A DNA stretch of 64,000 nt, taken from positions 62,001 to 126,000 of the forward strand of contig JAKSZP010007894.1 in the NCBI GenBank assembly GCA_022478985.1. Direction: 5' to 3'. The notes under the pieces are model-generated. The model worked only from the letters and a program-made list of their open reading frames with translations. It was not told the DNA's origin and did not search any database. The translations under genes and the position numbers were made by a program. The DNA comes from Massospora cicadina. Its lineage: Eukaryota; Entomophthoromycota; Entomophthoromycetes; Entomophthorales; Entomophthoraceae. Positions 24,816 through 36,800 of this stretch are shown in pieces (the first letter of the stretch is position 1; each line of letters opens with the position of its first letter).

Positions 24816-26200
24816 ACAAGCCTCAGAAGCTGGTTTACAGGCATACCAGGACTCATCACAACCTCTTAAGTTTGTAACTTCAAATATGAGTTTGTCAAGG
24901 GGACGCCCATGTTTAACCTGATATCTTGATCCAAACTCCCTTAGTGGGGCCCACTTAGACATTGAATATGACTTAGTCACGGAAGTACCCTCTGAGAAGG
25001 TCATAGCTCCACCACATCCAGCCATTGCCATAGTCACTTCCCCCACACCATAACCTAAGCTTAAACCAAGTCCAAATCCAAGTCCAAGTCCAAGTCCAAT
25101 TATAAAACTAAATCACACAACTCCACTTCCCCAAGTATTCTTGATATTTTTGTTGAGACAGTGGGTGAAGTTCCTTCATCAGAGCCAGTCCAGCCAGTGA
25201 CTGAAGTTAATACATTTGATCTAACACAGGTATCCCCTACCAACGTGGGTTCTCTCCTGGATTCTGTTTTGGCATACAAATCACAGATCAAAAAGGGCAG
25301 AACCTCTTTCTAAAGTTTGAAGTTGGGGGAACTAGATAAGACTAACTGGGGCATCCTCGCTGTCACAATTTTGGAAAGCCTTTGTAAACATGGGTGCGTA
25401 GCTAACACTAAAGTATAGAGAGGTGCACTGGTCGGGTCCTGTAGTGGCCTGAAAGGAATGAAGGTTGGTATTGAAGACTGTGGCAACCTGTTCTCGCAGG
25501 TGTCTACCACACCCTTTGTGGAGGTTATGAGCAGGAAGGGGGAGTAAAAGTCAGGTAATGGATCCTGTCACAATGCTTTTCCACAAGCTGTGGTTATGCG
25601 AGTGTGGCCCTAGGAAAAGTGAGGGGCAATGTTGGTTGGCTGCACTTCTGTGCACCTGCCTATAGTAAATGCCGCTGCTTACCATGCTGGCCTGAAGCTC
25701 AGCTAGCTGCTTGTCAGCTGGCATGAGCTAACTGGTGTAAATCAAATACTATGTAAGGAAATAAAGCATGACCTGAATGGACTCCAATGCTTCCAGGAGG
25801 AAAGGGTGTTAGAGAGCAAAGCTCTGCTAAAATCAGGTGACAAGGGGTGGTGTCTCATCTCCTCCTCCCTCAGGAGCCTTAAACATGGGGGTCAATGGGT
25901 CTTATCTCCGCAAGGAGATGTGAGGCATATCTTCTATCTGGTTGAGCAGACGATCTACTTATTGCTTAAACAAGACGGGATATGTCTGTTTAGGGGTAGT
26001 GTGAGATCCATCATTTGCAGTTGGGTCCATATTCTGGTGGTGCTCAGATTTGCGCAGCCCTAGAGTAATAGGATCATTATCCCAAGCCTTCAAACTGAAA
26101 TGTTGCTTGCACTATGATCCCTTGTGCTTTCTAAAGCTTAAAGATTAATACTGATACAGCACCTCATGGATAATATAGCAAAAGGATAAAGTAGTACTTT
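24816..26200 (+). pseudogene. LTR element N: gag-region remnant
   Basis: Directly after the 5' LTR the plus strand reads as hydrophilic sequence (QASEAGLQAYQDSSQP from about 24817; later LDIEYDLVTEVPSEKVIAPP near 24960-25020), then a Pro-Ser repeat encoded by the hexamer tract AAGTCC at 25068-25099. No capsid domain, zinc knuckle or protease could be read, and no RT was found, so most of pol appears deleted or unreadable. Confidence 0.4.
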
Positions 26201-26204
26201 TGTG

Positions 26205-26700
26205 ACAAAATATGTGTTCCTTTTGAGCTGCGTTCCCACGTCATAAGGAAACATCATGATCCCCCAACCATGAGGTATCCTGGCGCGAAAATATGGATCA
26301 ATTTAATCAAACGAGGGTATAATTGGAATGGACTGACAAGGGGCGTTCTCTCCTTGATTGAGCAATGCGTAATCTGCGCTAGGTCTAAGTCAGATGTACA
26401 AAGAAAAACGGCCTTCTCCGCCCTCTCCAGCAGGTGGCAGGCCCATGAACATCGCTGTTAGTGGACTTCATTGTAAGTCTACCCATATCTCGTGAGCATG
26501 AATATCATGATGGTCATATATCATTTTACAATTATGTTGTCTTTATCCCTTATCTGAATACCACTACCGCCTGAACATGGTAAAGTTATTTGTAGCACAT
26601 CTATTTAGCCTTGTTTGTGGTCCCCAGGAAATAATCAGTTGCAGGGGACCTTCAGGTAACATCGTGGTTTTGAAATGCCTTATACAATATGCTTAAATTT
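26205..26700 (+). pseudogene. LTR element N: Gypsy integrase
   Basis: An integrase remnant that once joined element DNA to the host chromosome. The zinc-binding domain is well preserved: LRSHVIRKHHDPPTMRYPGA (about 26225-26287; His of AGHPG has become Tyr), LIKRGYNW, then C-x2-C as EQCVICARSKSD near 26361-26396. The core starts SVDFIVSLPISREHEYHDGH (frame-shifted, about 26458-26520) with the first catalytic Asp present. Later core blocks are lost. It sits 1.4 kb from the 5' LTR and upstream of the 3' LTR, the expected order for Ty3/Gypsy. Confidence 0.75.
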
Positions 26701-27553
26701 AGTCTTGCAGATCCTCAAGCTATCACCCCCAATATGACGACCAAATGAAGCGTACTAATCAGTTTTTGGAAAAGTTTTTTCAACGCTAAATAACTACCTC
26801 TCAAGACACATTGGCAGCGGACCTTCCTATGGTCCAATTTTCTTGTAAACTGCTCCCATTCATCAGCAGGGGTGTCCCCTATGGATGCTAATTTGAGATT
26901 AGACCCTGCTTTCACCTTTGTGCCTCAGACGCGGAGTAATGTTACAGCAGCTGATACCTTCATCACACGCATCAAGAAGGCCACCAACAACTCAGGAAAT
27001 GGCTGATTAGATCAACAATTGATTAAAAGAAATTTGCATATAATAGTGATGTGAGGCACCCAAATATCAAGAAGGTAATTTAATAATGGTAGATAAAAAG
27101 AATCTTCACCTCAAGGTACCATGTAAGAATTACCTTGTAAAAGGGCGTGACCATCTAATTTCTTCCAGGTTCCTGAACAATAATGCTTTTCACCTTTTAC
27201 TGCCACTCTTTAAAAAATCCTTACCACACTTTGAACTTCCTCACTCTCTTCTCTAAGAGAAAGAAACCAGTGGAGGTTGAGCTAAGCATAGTCGCTGGAG
27301 CCACCAAATTTGAGGTAGAAAATTATTGAATGCAAGTGGGTTAAACACCACATGCACTATTTGAGTTTGTGAAAAAGTTACTCAGCATATTAAAATAACT
27401 CGGTCCTTTCAAGAACTGTATCACCTGTCAGGAATTACTTGCGGAATTCCACAAGAAGAATCCAAATGCTCTTTCACCTGCCCCACCTTTATCCGTCACC
27501 TAGCTTCCGTCTAACTTCCAACCTTCACAACAATTATGCTTTAAAAAACACCT

Positions 27554-27561
27554 GAAGGGGG
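27554..27561 (+). other. Polypurine tract of element N
   Basis: GAAGGGGG immediately before the estimated start of the 3' LTR, where plus-strand DNA priming is expected. Confidence 0.45.
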
Positions 27562-27565
27562 CATT

Positions 27566-27938
27566 AGCCCTGTCTGTCAAGGAAAGGGTAGTGTAAGGCC
27601 TCAGGTTCCAGCCATCAAGCTGGACAGAGGTGTGCACCCTTTTAGGACCAAAAATGTTTTAAATACAAAGGCCATGCCTCTCACTCAGATCTCTGACCTA
27701 GGGCAAACCCTAGACGAGAGATGGGTAGCTGCTCCTCCTGATTGCCCCATACCTTTTACAATCTCTATCAACCCAAATCCATCCAATGTCAAAATCTGAA
27801 AAATTTTATATAAATAAAAACAAACAACTTTAAGAATAAACTTGAGGATCAAGAGGCTCTCCTCCAAGGTTCCCATTACCTGTCACCAACAGGGGATCAA
27901 CCTAAAATCATTTTAGATGGGAAAACTTACCTTTCAGG
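27566..27938 (+). mobile_element. LTR element N: 3' LTR
   Basis: Direct repeat of 24423-24815 in the same orientation, with conserved blocks in the same order. Preceded by a polypurine tract. The 3' boundary lies just after GGGAAAACTTACCT. Confidence 0.65.
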
Positions 27939-28290
27939 CCAAATTAAGAAAAACTATAAAAAAAGGGCCAAAACCATGGATTAAACTTTAACTCTAAAAC
28001 AAAATCAGAAATAAAATTTGTACATCTGGGATTTAGGAAAAACAACCAGAGAACAGAATGGAACATTTGCTAATACTATCAAGGTAAAATTAACATAAAC
28101 TTGAAATTTTCAGATTTATATATGGAAATCAAATACTACTACTGTAGTTTAGCTTAGTAGCACTCCTCTTCCGCTAACTTAAGACCCTGCACCCTGCTAA
28201 TGATAGAGTGTGTTGGGGTACTCTTTTATTATTTTTCCCTTTGAGTTTGATAAAGCATAATATATATGAAAAGCTTTACTTGATTGTTTA
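27939..28290. other. AT-rich spacer
   Basis: Lies between LTR element N and GAG-only copy C. No gene or repeat is seen. Confidence 0.3.
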
Positions 28291-28529
28291 ATATTTATTT
28301 GACCAAGGCAAGACGACCAGGGGATGGACAATATGAAACTGAAACTCCAAAAATAAACTGACTAAAAACAAAAACATGAATCAACCACCCTTTATTTGCT
28401 TGAGACACAAAAAAAGAAACAAGAAAATTACCTGCTAGGAGGCACAGTGGCGAGCCACTTATCCCATCATATTGGAGGGGTGGAGGGATTGGGCGGATCA
28501 TCCCCAGGATCAGCATTGTAGAGGTGGAT

Positions 28530-29511
28530 CAATGCTTAGAGCAAGGGTTTAGGGCATCCGAAGGATGAGGGTCATGGTGGAGTAGATAGTTGTTGAGTTT
28601 GACAATTTAGCCTGGATCAAAGCTTCTATGAGTTTAGCAACATGAAGTTCTGCCTGGATGCAGGAATCGTGAAGTTGTTCTAATTTTGTACTATTGGCTC
28701 TTGTGTTGTGTGTGTATGGAAAAAAATCTGCCAGTTCAGCGACATGCTTGACAGCGGTGGTGGCAGATTCATAGAGGCGTTGGATTTCTTCTTTTACATT
28801 AGGAGGAAAATCAAAGGGGAATAAGGAGGTGAAGCCCATTTTTAAATTCCGTGACAAATTTTGCACGCAATTTGTGAAAATGGGGATTATTGGGTGAGGC
28901 CACCATGACTTTGGCAAGATGGTGGTCACTTTTGGTAAAGGGTGGCTTTGGGTTTGAGGGCATATCAGTTGGTTGGGGCTGGGGCATCAAAGTCTGAATT
29001 CAGGTAAGGTACTAAATCACTTGGATAACTTGGTGGTGGGACAATTTCATCAGATTCAATCACTTACTCCATTATGTTCTAGGGATTTTGGTTGAATTGG
29101 TAAGATATGGTGCTAGGTGACTTTGGTTGGGTAGGTTTTGGGGCGGGAGGTTTTCTGGATTAACATTGGTCCAAGCCTACACCTGATTGGTTGGAATGGG
29201 TGTGAATTGGCCAGCTTGTGTTTGAGGTGCTAGATTTTTTCTGATTTGAGCGCATGGCCTGTGGGGTGGGGGCAGCCAAACTCCCCACTCAAACGCTGTT
29301 GGTGCGGCCCCATGGTGGGAGTTGGCCGTGTTTGCATGGTGTGAATTATATTAACATGCTTTTTTATATGGTACAATTCATAGCAGGGGGGAGAAATTGT
29401 GTGACCGTTGTTTGTGCGGGCCCAAAAGAAATTTTCAGGTGTGGATGGGATATAGGCATGCGGTGGGATGTGCTGGGTCATGTTTAGCTGGTGGGGGGTA
29501 ATGGTGGCCAT
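28530..29511 (-). pseudogene. GAG/ORF1-like protein of copy C
   Basis: Minus strand, with knuckle block PENFFWARTNNGHTISPPCYEL (split over 29430-29380) followed by YHIKKHVN. Relative to the C-x2-C-x4-H-x4-C of copy D, the first Cys is Ser and the last is Val. A proline-rich linker follows, then a C-terminal helical tract (28929-28560, for example YESATTAVKHVAELADF) similar in position to that of copy D. The acidic/proline tail before the stop parallels DEPHEPPPLPPLMG of copy D. Inactive. Confidence 0.5.
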
Positions 29512-30068
29512 TGCCTGAGGTTCTGCGAGGCATTCAGCACCACTTGAGACAATAAATTGAAGAATAGAGTTTTTTTTTATAAGTGGACAGCACCAACATC
29601 AACTCCTCATAAAATGTTTGAGGGGGAAGGCCTGAAAGGGAGGTTGCAAAGTTTACCACAATTGTGATATCCTCTGGGAGGAGTGTTCAAGTGGTGGTAA
29701 TGAGGGTGATTTTGTATATTAAGGGCGTAGCTGCTGCTGCAGCTGCGTCCTCATTGGTGGGGAATCCAATATTAAAATAGCTCTTGTAAGGGCAGAGGTC
29801 AATAAACCCTGCTGGTGCAAAGGTGACAGTTGCCAGTTCAGTATCACTTTGTCAGCATATGGTAAGAGACATCTCTACTTGACGCAGAGGCAAAGTAAAT
29901 TTTGGATTGGGGTAGGTCTAGGGGTTGAGGGTGGGTTGGGTGGACTTGTGCGAGGTGCAGTGATAGGCCCCTTAGAGGGGCATAGCAGATGGATATATTT
30001 GGTGGACTGGATGAGCTAGTCTGCACGCGTTTGACTTCTGGGCGGTAAACGCTAGCAGATGGAGAACC

Positions 30069-30089
30069 GCTGCCTCATACTGGGGCAGC
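30069..30089 (-). promoter_or_regulatory. 5' hairpin of copy C
   Basis: Inverted repeat with one G-T wobble, GCTGCCTCA...TGGGGCAGC around a 3-nt loop. Found at the same place in copies A, B, D and E. Probably an RNA structure in the element leader. Confidence 0.5.
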
Positions 30090-30239
30090 AGGTGTTGGAT
30101 CTGAGGACATAGATGTGGAAATTGGTGCGGTGAGGCAGTGGTGGAAAATCAGCTTGCTCTTCAAAATTGGTAAAAATTGATGTTGAGTGGAAAGAAAAGT
30201 ATGTCTTAATTGTTTTAATAAATTAGATAGATATGGGAA

Positions 30240-32290
30240 ACAAATATCTGAGTTGGAGCCTTTCCAACTCCTCTACAAACGCCCCCACACATAATACTTT
30301 AAAACCAGCAGTGCCTTGTAGATCATGGCTGACATTGTGGGGCTTGGCGCACCCTTAATGGAAGCCAGGTATTTCCTTGACACGCTGGATTCCTAACACA
30401 TTAGGTTTTGTGTGATAGCAATAACTAAAACTTGAACCCACATTATCTTTGAGCTTTGGGATTACTTGGGAGATTAAGTAGGTTTCATTGCACTTTAGGA
30501 CAAATTGAGTACACTCATGCTTGTAGCTAATATTTTTTAAGATAAATTTGGTGGTCATCACAGCCTTAAGTCCCTGAGAACTTTAGCTTTAAACCACTAA
30601 ATAATGTGGTCAATAGCAACCTCAAAATATATGAACTGGCCACCTCTAGTGGGCATCCCACCTATAACGTCAATTAAGATGTTGTAAAAAGTAAAATTAG
30701 GTCTAAATTCAAAAAGGTTCGCTTGTAGTACAAAGCATCTGATTGATATTCAATACAACAGCCAATGTACTCATGAACTTCAAAGTGCTTAAATTTACTA
30801 GTGACTAAGTTGGTACATCTGCTCATAATCTTCTTGAACCTTTCACGCGCTGTAGGACTATGTGTCACAAAAATCATGTTCCATTCCATTGGTTGGCCAT
30901 CTTAAAAGATATTTACATCCTCAAATAGAATAAAAAGCACAACAGATTAGATGATAATAACTTTATAAGTTGGTTTAGGGCGCGTTGTACCTTCTTCATA
31001 TCGTTTCTGTATTGTTGATATCAGATACTTATCTTAAAGGATTCTGCTCTGTTAGAAGTCAGTACTGCGGTGAGATGATACAGTCCGTCAGCATTCTAGT
31101 GTTTTGCATCAAGTCATTTATGGATTTTAGAATTGTAAGCCAACAGTTCAGTGCCCACCAGAACATTTTTTATATTCGTTTTTGAGTTTTTGCAACCTTT
31201 TAAGGAAAGAATAGTTTATTACCACCATAAAGGATACCTTTTTGTGTAGACATAAAAGTGTTATGAACATAATTATGGTAAGCATTCTTTTTCATTCACT
31301 GTGTAATTCCTTTTTTGCACATCTAACGTCTAGTTACAGTGGGCCACACGGGTGCTCTATTACCTCTTCATTAAATTGAGGTAACACAGCCCCCATGAGT
31401 TAAAGATGCGTCCATTTAGATTATAAATGGCTTATAAAATTATGGGTACATAATCACCAGCTCAAAAGAAAAGCAAACAAAAAGCTTGTCAAAATATAGT
31501 TGGCAGTTCATTGGTCACTCCTATTGAGTCTTTTCTTTAACTGATGGAATATAGATACCCCTTATTTATGAAATTCTAAGTTTAACTTTGATAGCAGCTA
31601 ATCCCTAAGAAGACCTGAACGTCCCACTTGATAGTTAGGTTGCTTAATTTCGTAATTTCCTCTACCTTTTCTTTTTGGGCCATAGACTCTGTTTGCCAAT
31701 AAATAAATCTTATATACTCATGATGTTCCCTAAAGATACTATATTTTATTGTTTCATCATAAGGTAAGCATTAACAAGATGGTATAAGACTCCCCTTTAA
31801 ATGTTATCAATGGTCATTAATTGCTCCTTAAGAAAAGTTTATGTTGTCTAAGTACAATACAGCACAGGAGACATTAAGGTCACCCAATAATGTTCATGGC
31901 CCTTTGGAAGGCAGCAGGGGCATTGCACAGCCCTATAGCACCTTATTGGGTCTAAACAGTTCTTGAATTGTTATAATTGCGCAATGATATGCTCCTGTCT
32001 TAAAAGCTTGATTTGAAAGTATACTAATAATGTCCATAATAAAGAGTTATTCACTCTGTTAAATGGTCAAAAACATTCACGTTTAAAAGAAGAGGGTAAT
32101 AATATTCTTCTATAATGTTGTTGAGCCTTTGGTAGTTAATTATTACACAATCTAAACTTTCTTTATTACTATGTTTTAATAGGGTGTTGCTCATTAGCTC
32201 GTGGATTTTACTAGATTTACTTTTTTGAAACAGATCAATTTCTCCATTAACAATTTCATCAATCACCTTTTATTGCTAGATAAGATGGAG
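30240..32290 (-). pseudogene. Ty3/Gypsy element G: reverse transcriptase remnant
   Basis: RT blocks occur in order on the minus strand. The fingers read VNGEIDLFQKSKSSKIHEL and CVIINYQRLNNIIEEYYYPL with NVFDHL (32260-32055). The palm has NAPAAFQRAMNII-like readings near 31935-31880 and a catalytic box reading YLDN (Asp to Asn) near 31855-31840. The thumb reads FVTHSPTARERFKKIMS and KHFEVHEYIG (30880-30770). Frameshifts separate all blocks. No RNase H or integrase is seen after the thumb; copy C begins where they would be expected. Confidence 0.65.
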
Positions 32291-32389
32291 GTGTATTGGC
32301 GGATGATTTTCGGTGGTAATATGGTTGAGAACATCCTGGGAGTACCCTACATCAAAGTCATTGTCAGGGAGACGGCAGAAAATGTTTAG

Positions 32390-33880
32390 ACTGGCCTGTC
32401 AGTCATAATGCAAAAAAGCAAAGATGGTGATCCAGTATGCCATGGGCATTGCCGTTTAAACAACATTATAGTGTGCGGGAAGAATGTTAATGATTGAGAT
32501 CCAATGTGTTTCAAACGTAAAAAGCAACCCAGCAGGAACCATGCTGTTGTAGATCCAGACAAAGCTGGCCTTAGCATATGGAGTTTCACAATCAAATTGG
32601 CTAGTTTGGGGCTCCACATTGAGGAACTGGGTATGACAACATTGGCGAGGGGAAGATCATCACCTGGAGTGGGGATAGGTGGGCACACATGAAATGGATA
32701 CCCTGCTGACAGATGGCCTCCGCAATTGGAGAAGAATTCCACAAAATTCTTCACTGATAAGCCCAATTGATGGCGGTAGGAATTAAATAAATTAATTTGA
32801 CCAAGATTACCCTTTCAATATGAAACCATGAGGCCACATTAAAGATGACGCAGGGATTCAGCAAAGAAAGGTTTGAATCCAATCAAACAAATTGGAGCGC
32901 AGAATAGTTTCTTTATAAATTTTACATAAAACCAAACTCTATTTTCTCAGTGTAAAAAGACTGACTAAATAGACAATCAATTGGGGAATAGATTAGGAAA
33001 GCGCAGGATTGGGGCCCTCAAGATTTGACCTAACCTGGAAAACTTTAAGCGATAGGGGAAATAATTTTATTGTAAACTAACTTAAAAAAATTAGCGGTGG
33101 GCTGAGTCACTGTTAGTTCATCCACAGGTACCCAAATTACCAATTTTCCTTGGTTCTGACATCGAGAGTGATAGCTTCTCACCCAATGGGCAGCGGAAAC
33201 CTCCCAAGGACCCCCACATAGGGGTGGTCTCATTAGGCTTGGAATTGGTTTGGGGCACTCAACCCGCCCGCACCTAGTCAATATGACGTCTTTTTGGCCA
33301 AGCGAGATTTATTGGATGGAGATTCTGATGTTCTCAGGGATTGATTTGAACTGGCGGCAACATTTCCTAATGGCCTATGCCAATGGCAAGCTTTAATAAT
33401 GATTCAACACTTGATAATTCATTTTCAAAATTGTATATGACCATCAGGCTTTCTTTCTGAGGGTTTAGGACCCTCAGGCCTTGATGCCAACGGCTCTTTG
33501 CCATCAACTTCATGTGGACTTTTTGCCCATAGGTTGCTGACTTCCTGATATCTCTGCACAAATTCCCTTAATTTAATGTGCTAATTTGGCTGAAGTAAAT
33601 GCGTGGACAGGTGGCGGGGCCCTCAAAGGGAAATCTTTTACCCTTCTTTCATCCACCACATTGGCGAGATCACCCTGTGAGATGAAAGGGGCAGCTGACC
33701 TTCTTGACCTCTTTTTGATGGGAATGGAAATTCCACCCAGTCCAAATGAAGGGGGCGTTCCTCCAGACTTACATTACACTTCTCTTTTGCCAAAGTGGGA
33801 GCGCTACCGCCATGGAATTGAGCAAGGTCCACATTCTTATGGCCTTTAGGCAGCTTAATCGCCATTAGCGTAGCAATTTG
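32390..33880 (-). pseudogene. Gag-like region upstream of Gypsy G
   Basis: Homologous to 38230-39680, also minus strand and also directly upstream of a Gypsy pol. Conserved minus-strand readings include SLEERPLHLDWVEFPFPSK (33760-33700), GQKVHMKLMA (33520-33490), VKNFVEFFSNC and PPIPTPGDDLP (32750-32660). No CCHC knuckle or capsid motif is recognised, so gag is inferred from position. The opposite strand is also partly open (33586-33849), but the minus reading is the better conserved between the two copies. Confidence 0.5.
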
Positions 33881-33892
33881 GGGGGGGAGATG

Positions 33893-35060
33893 AGGAGCAT
33901 CTGGGTGGGTGGCGTGGAAAGCTTTAACAAGCTCCAGACAGTTTTAAAGTCCCAAGCACCAACCAATTAAAATTATAGTCTGGATAGCCTTTCCATACAA
34001 TGAGATATTGAACTGAGTGTCAATATTGGCAGGAATCCAGGATTCCCTAAATTTCAGCTTCCTTCACACCCTCAATCACAATAGGCTCTGGGTGCAAGGG
34101 GATCACCCGCATGGTCGGGGGCAACGGAGACACATGAAAAACTGGGTAATGCTTTTAGTGGGGTGGCAATTTCAAACAGAAGGCACCATTTAACAAGTCC
34201 TCTTCGACCACGTGGGGACCTGAGAGCTAACTTGAAAACTTACATGATTGCACCTGAATGCGTAAGTGGCAGGTGTCAAGCATAACGTGTGATCATCCTT
34301 TTTTCGTGTGCTGGGAGCCATTTCCAATCTGGCAACCACTTATAATCACTTTTTGCTTTAGTAAAGTACTCCTGAACCAAGGACTGTGTGGTCCAAATGT
34401 GCTGTGATATTCAGCTGTAGCTGGTACCTCCAGATGGAAGCATGGATAACCAAGAATGAAGGGTTATATCCAAGGTAGCCTCATACGGGTAGATACCCAT
34501 GGATGCATGTGTTTGTTACTATACATGGACTGGTAAGGGGATGGTCATCCGCCCAGGTATCATGAGCAGCTGCAGCGTAGAACCGCAGGTACTGTTCCAG
34601 GAACTTATTGACATACTCAGTTTAGCCTTCCACTGTGGATGGCACACGGTGAAACAACAAGGTGTGATCTTCAGGATTGCATAGAGCTCATTTAAAAAAT
34701 GCGCTGTAAATCTAGACCCACGGTTGCTGACAATCTCTTGAGGGAGTTCAAAAATAGAGAACACATGGCGCACAAAAAGATAGGCAGTTTCTTTTTGGAA
34801 GTAATGACGGAGGAGCATGGGATAAACAGGAAAAATTTAGTGAAGTGTTTTCACCACCACCTTAACTGCTGTAAACCCCTTGGAGCTGGCGAGCTCAACA
34901 ATAAAGTCCACAGACACTGAAGTCAATGGGTCCTCTGCCTGCTGTAAAGGATGCAAGAGACCATTACTATCAGACCGGTCTGATTTGGCCTTTGCACAAG
35001 TTATACATTCCACGATCCAGGCTGGGACATTCTTTGACAAGCATGGCCAATTGTAGGTAT
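33893..35060 (-). pseudogene. Chromovirus H: integrase with chromodomain
   Basis: Zinc-binding domain end reads VECITCAKAKSD (35010-34975). The core has SVDFIVELASSKGFTAVK (34925-34870; first Asp present) and LPQEIVSNRGSRFTAHFLNE (34750-34690; second Asp changed to Asn), with HPQ of the third block near 34640. The C-terminal part (34200-34110) reads LLNGAFCLKLPPH and HYPVFHVSPLPP. A chromodomain follows (34060-33895): ILDS, VQYLIVWKGYPDYNFNW and LVKAFHATHPDAPH. In chromoviruses this domain directs insertion to modified chromatin. Internal stops and the Asp-to-Asn change inactivate it. Confidence 0.8.
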
Positions 35061-35129
35061 GTTTGACTAAATCAATGCACTACATATTCCATTGGTGTTT
35101 GACTCTTGAAGGATCGTGATTAGCAAAAA

Positions 35130-36800
35130 TTACTTCAGCCCATCATAGGGGAGGGACTCACACCCATGACCTATATTGGATGATCCCCTTGGCCAGAGAA
35201 AAGAAGGAATGTTTTGATGATGGGGGGACAACCACTCTTTAAAGTCCACCCCTTCTCCAAATGCTATTTGCGCTGCTAAGACCCACGAAATCAAGTGCGT
35301 GTCCAGAGCTAAGTCAGCTGCTAAAACCATAGGAGGTATGATGGTCAAGATTTGGGTTGGGAGAATGATAGTGATAAGGTCTGCCACAGCTGAGTCATAT
35401 GAGCAAAGTGCTAGACTGCATTTCTAAAAATCAGGAAGGATTCTCAACGCTTTTTCACAAACTCATATTTGAAGTTAAAACTGCACAAATCCCTATAGGT
35501 TCAGGCCTGCCGATGTGCCAACTTCTGTGGTTTTTGGAAATAGTGAAGTCTTGGTGATCTGTTCACACAGTCAAATCATGCTGAGCGCCCTGCAGGAGAT
35601 ACCGCCTGTGGGTCAAAACCCAAGCCATAGCGGCCAGCTCCTTGTCATAGATGGCCCAGAATTGCTCAATGTGAGAGAAAATTGCAAAATATAAGTGACG
35701 GACTGTTCCAACCCATTGTGCTCTTGGAGCAAGACAGCCCTTACCGTGGCTGAAGGTGTATTGCACAATACAATATAGGCTTTGGAGGGATCAGCGTACT
35801 TGAGAATGAGGGGCGACAAAAACACTTCCATAATTGAGATGAATGTCTCATGGCACTTGAGTGTCCACTGAAATGGAACGTTCTTGCCTGTGAGCGGATG
35901 GAGTGTGACGGCCAACTGGGATAGTGTGGGAGAGAGCTCTTTTAGAGTTATATTATTGCTCAAGAAGATTCTCAATTTCTTTTGGCTTATTCAAGTAGGC
36001 ATTTGCAGATAGCGTCCAGTTTGCTTGGAGGAATGGCGTACCTATCTTTCAAGACGAAGATATCCAAAAATGTGACTTCCTCCCAATAATGTTAGCATTT
36101 CAAAGGCTTAATGAACTGACCTGCCTTATGCAAGACAGCCAATACTGCTTCAAGTCCTTTGCATGTTGTTTGGGTGTAGGAGAGTGTACCAGAAAAACGT
36201 TTGTATATATAAACTTCTCAGGTGAACTGGAGATCACCTAGTACACTAGCAATAATCCTTTGAATAGTTGCGGGTGCATTCTTAAGCCCAAAATGCATTA
36301 CATGAAACTGAACATGCCTCGCCTTTTCCAGATAGCGTTAAGCCATTCCTGACCTCCTAACCCAAATTTTATTAAAAGCATTAACTAGAATGAGTTTTCA
36401 AAAACACACGTGATTAGGCAATCTCTTGGCCAATTGTTTGTTCCAGTAGCAGAGGGTAAGGGTTGTGTCTGTGATATTATTAAGGTGTCCATAATCCAAA
36501 CAGGGGTGAATGGAACAATCTGCCTTCTTGGCAAAGACAATGGGAGAGGCAACATGGATGTCTCTTTGAACAACAAACCCTTCTTGAGCATGTCATCCAA
36601 CCAGGCATTAAGGGTAATCTCCTTCTCCGCTGTATACGGGTACAGTGGGCAGTTTATGTTCACCACATGCACCATAGTATTAAACTTCAAATCGAATTAT
36701 GTATGCAGGGGAAGGCAGTTAGCCTTTTTGGAATCAATAAATGCTTTGATAGCTTATCAACGCTTTGGGGAATCCGGTGGAAGACCTATGGGAGTTACAA
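35130..36800 (-). pseudogene. Chromovirus H: reverse transcriptase and RNase H
   Basis: RT fingers: YPYTAEKEITLNAWLDDMLK then KGLLFKETS (36640-36560). Palm: HFGLKNAPATIQRIIASVL (36300-36240). The catalytic YxDD region reads VYIYKRFSGTLS, so both Asp are lost. Connection: SPTLSQLAVTLHPLTGKNVP (35935-35880). RNase H: LKYADPSKAYIVLCNTPSAT (35810-35750, TDAS replaced by CNTPS) and QFWAIYDKELAAMAWVLTHR (35670-35610), followed by YLLQGAQHDLTV. Order and spacing are normal for Ty3/Gypsy, on the minus strand, joined to the integrase downstream. Confidence 0.8.

Larger units (their letters stand above)
28298..30205 (-). mobile_element. GAG-only retroposon, copy C
   Basis: Minus-strand element of about 1.9 kb. 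Its 3' end (28301-28330) carries the tail shared with copy D and the 54-kb SINE, here GTCCATCCCCTGGTCGTCTT with A/T-rich sequence beyond. Its 5' hairpin is GCTGCCTCA/TGGGGCAGC at 30069-30089, about 116 nt from the 5' end. Flanks show a decayed duplication: ttgattgtttaatatttatt near 28280-28299 and ttaattgttttaataaat at 30206-30223. Length and layout match copies A and D. It lies next to Gypsy G. Confidence 0.65.

Noticed and set aside
25068..25099. The AAGTCC hexamer tract as a telomere-like or regulatory repeat
   Set aside because: Only about five units, in frame with a Pro-Ser repeat in the gag region of element N; best seen as a coding microsatellite.
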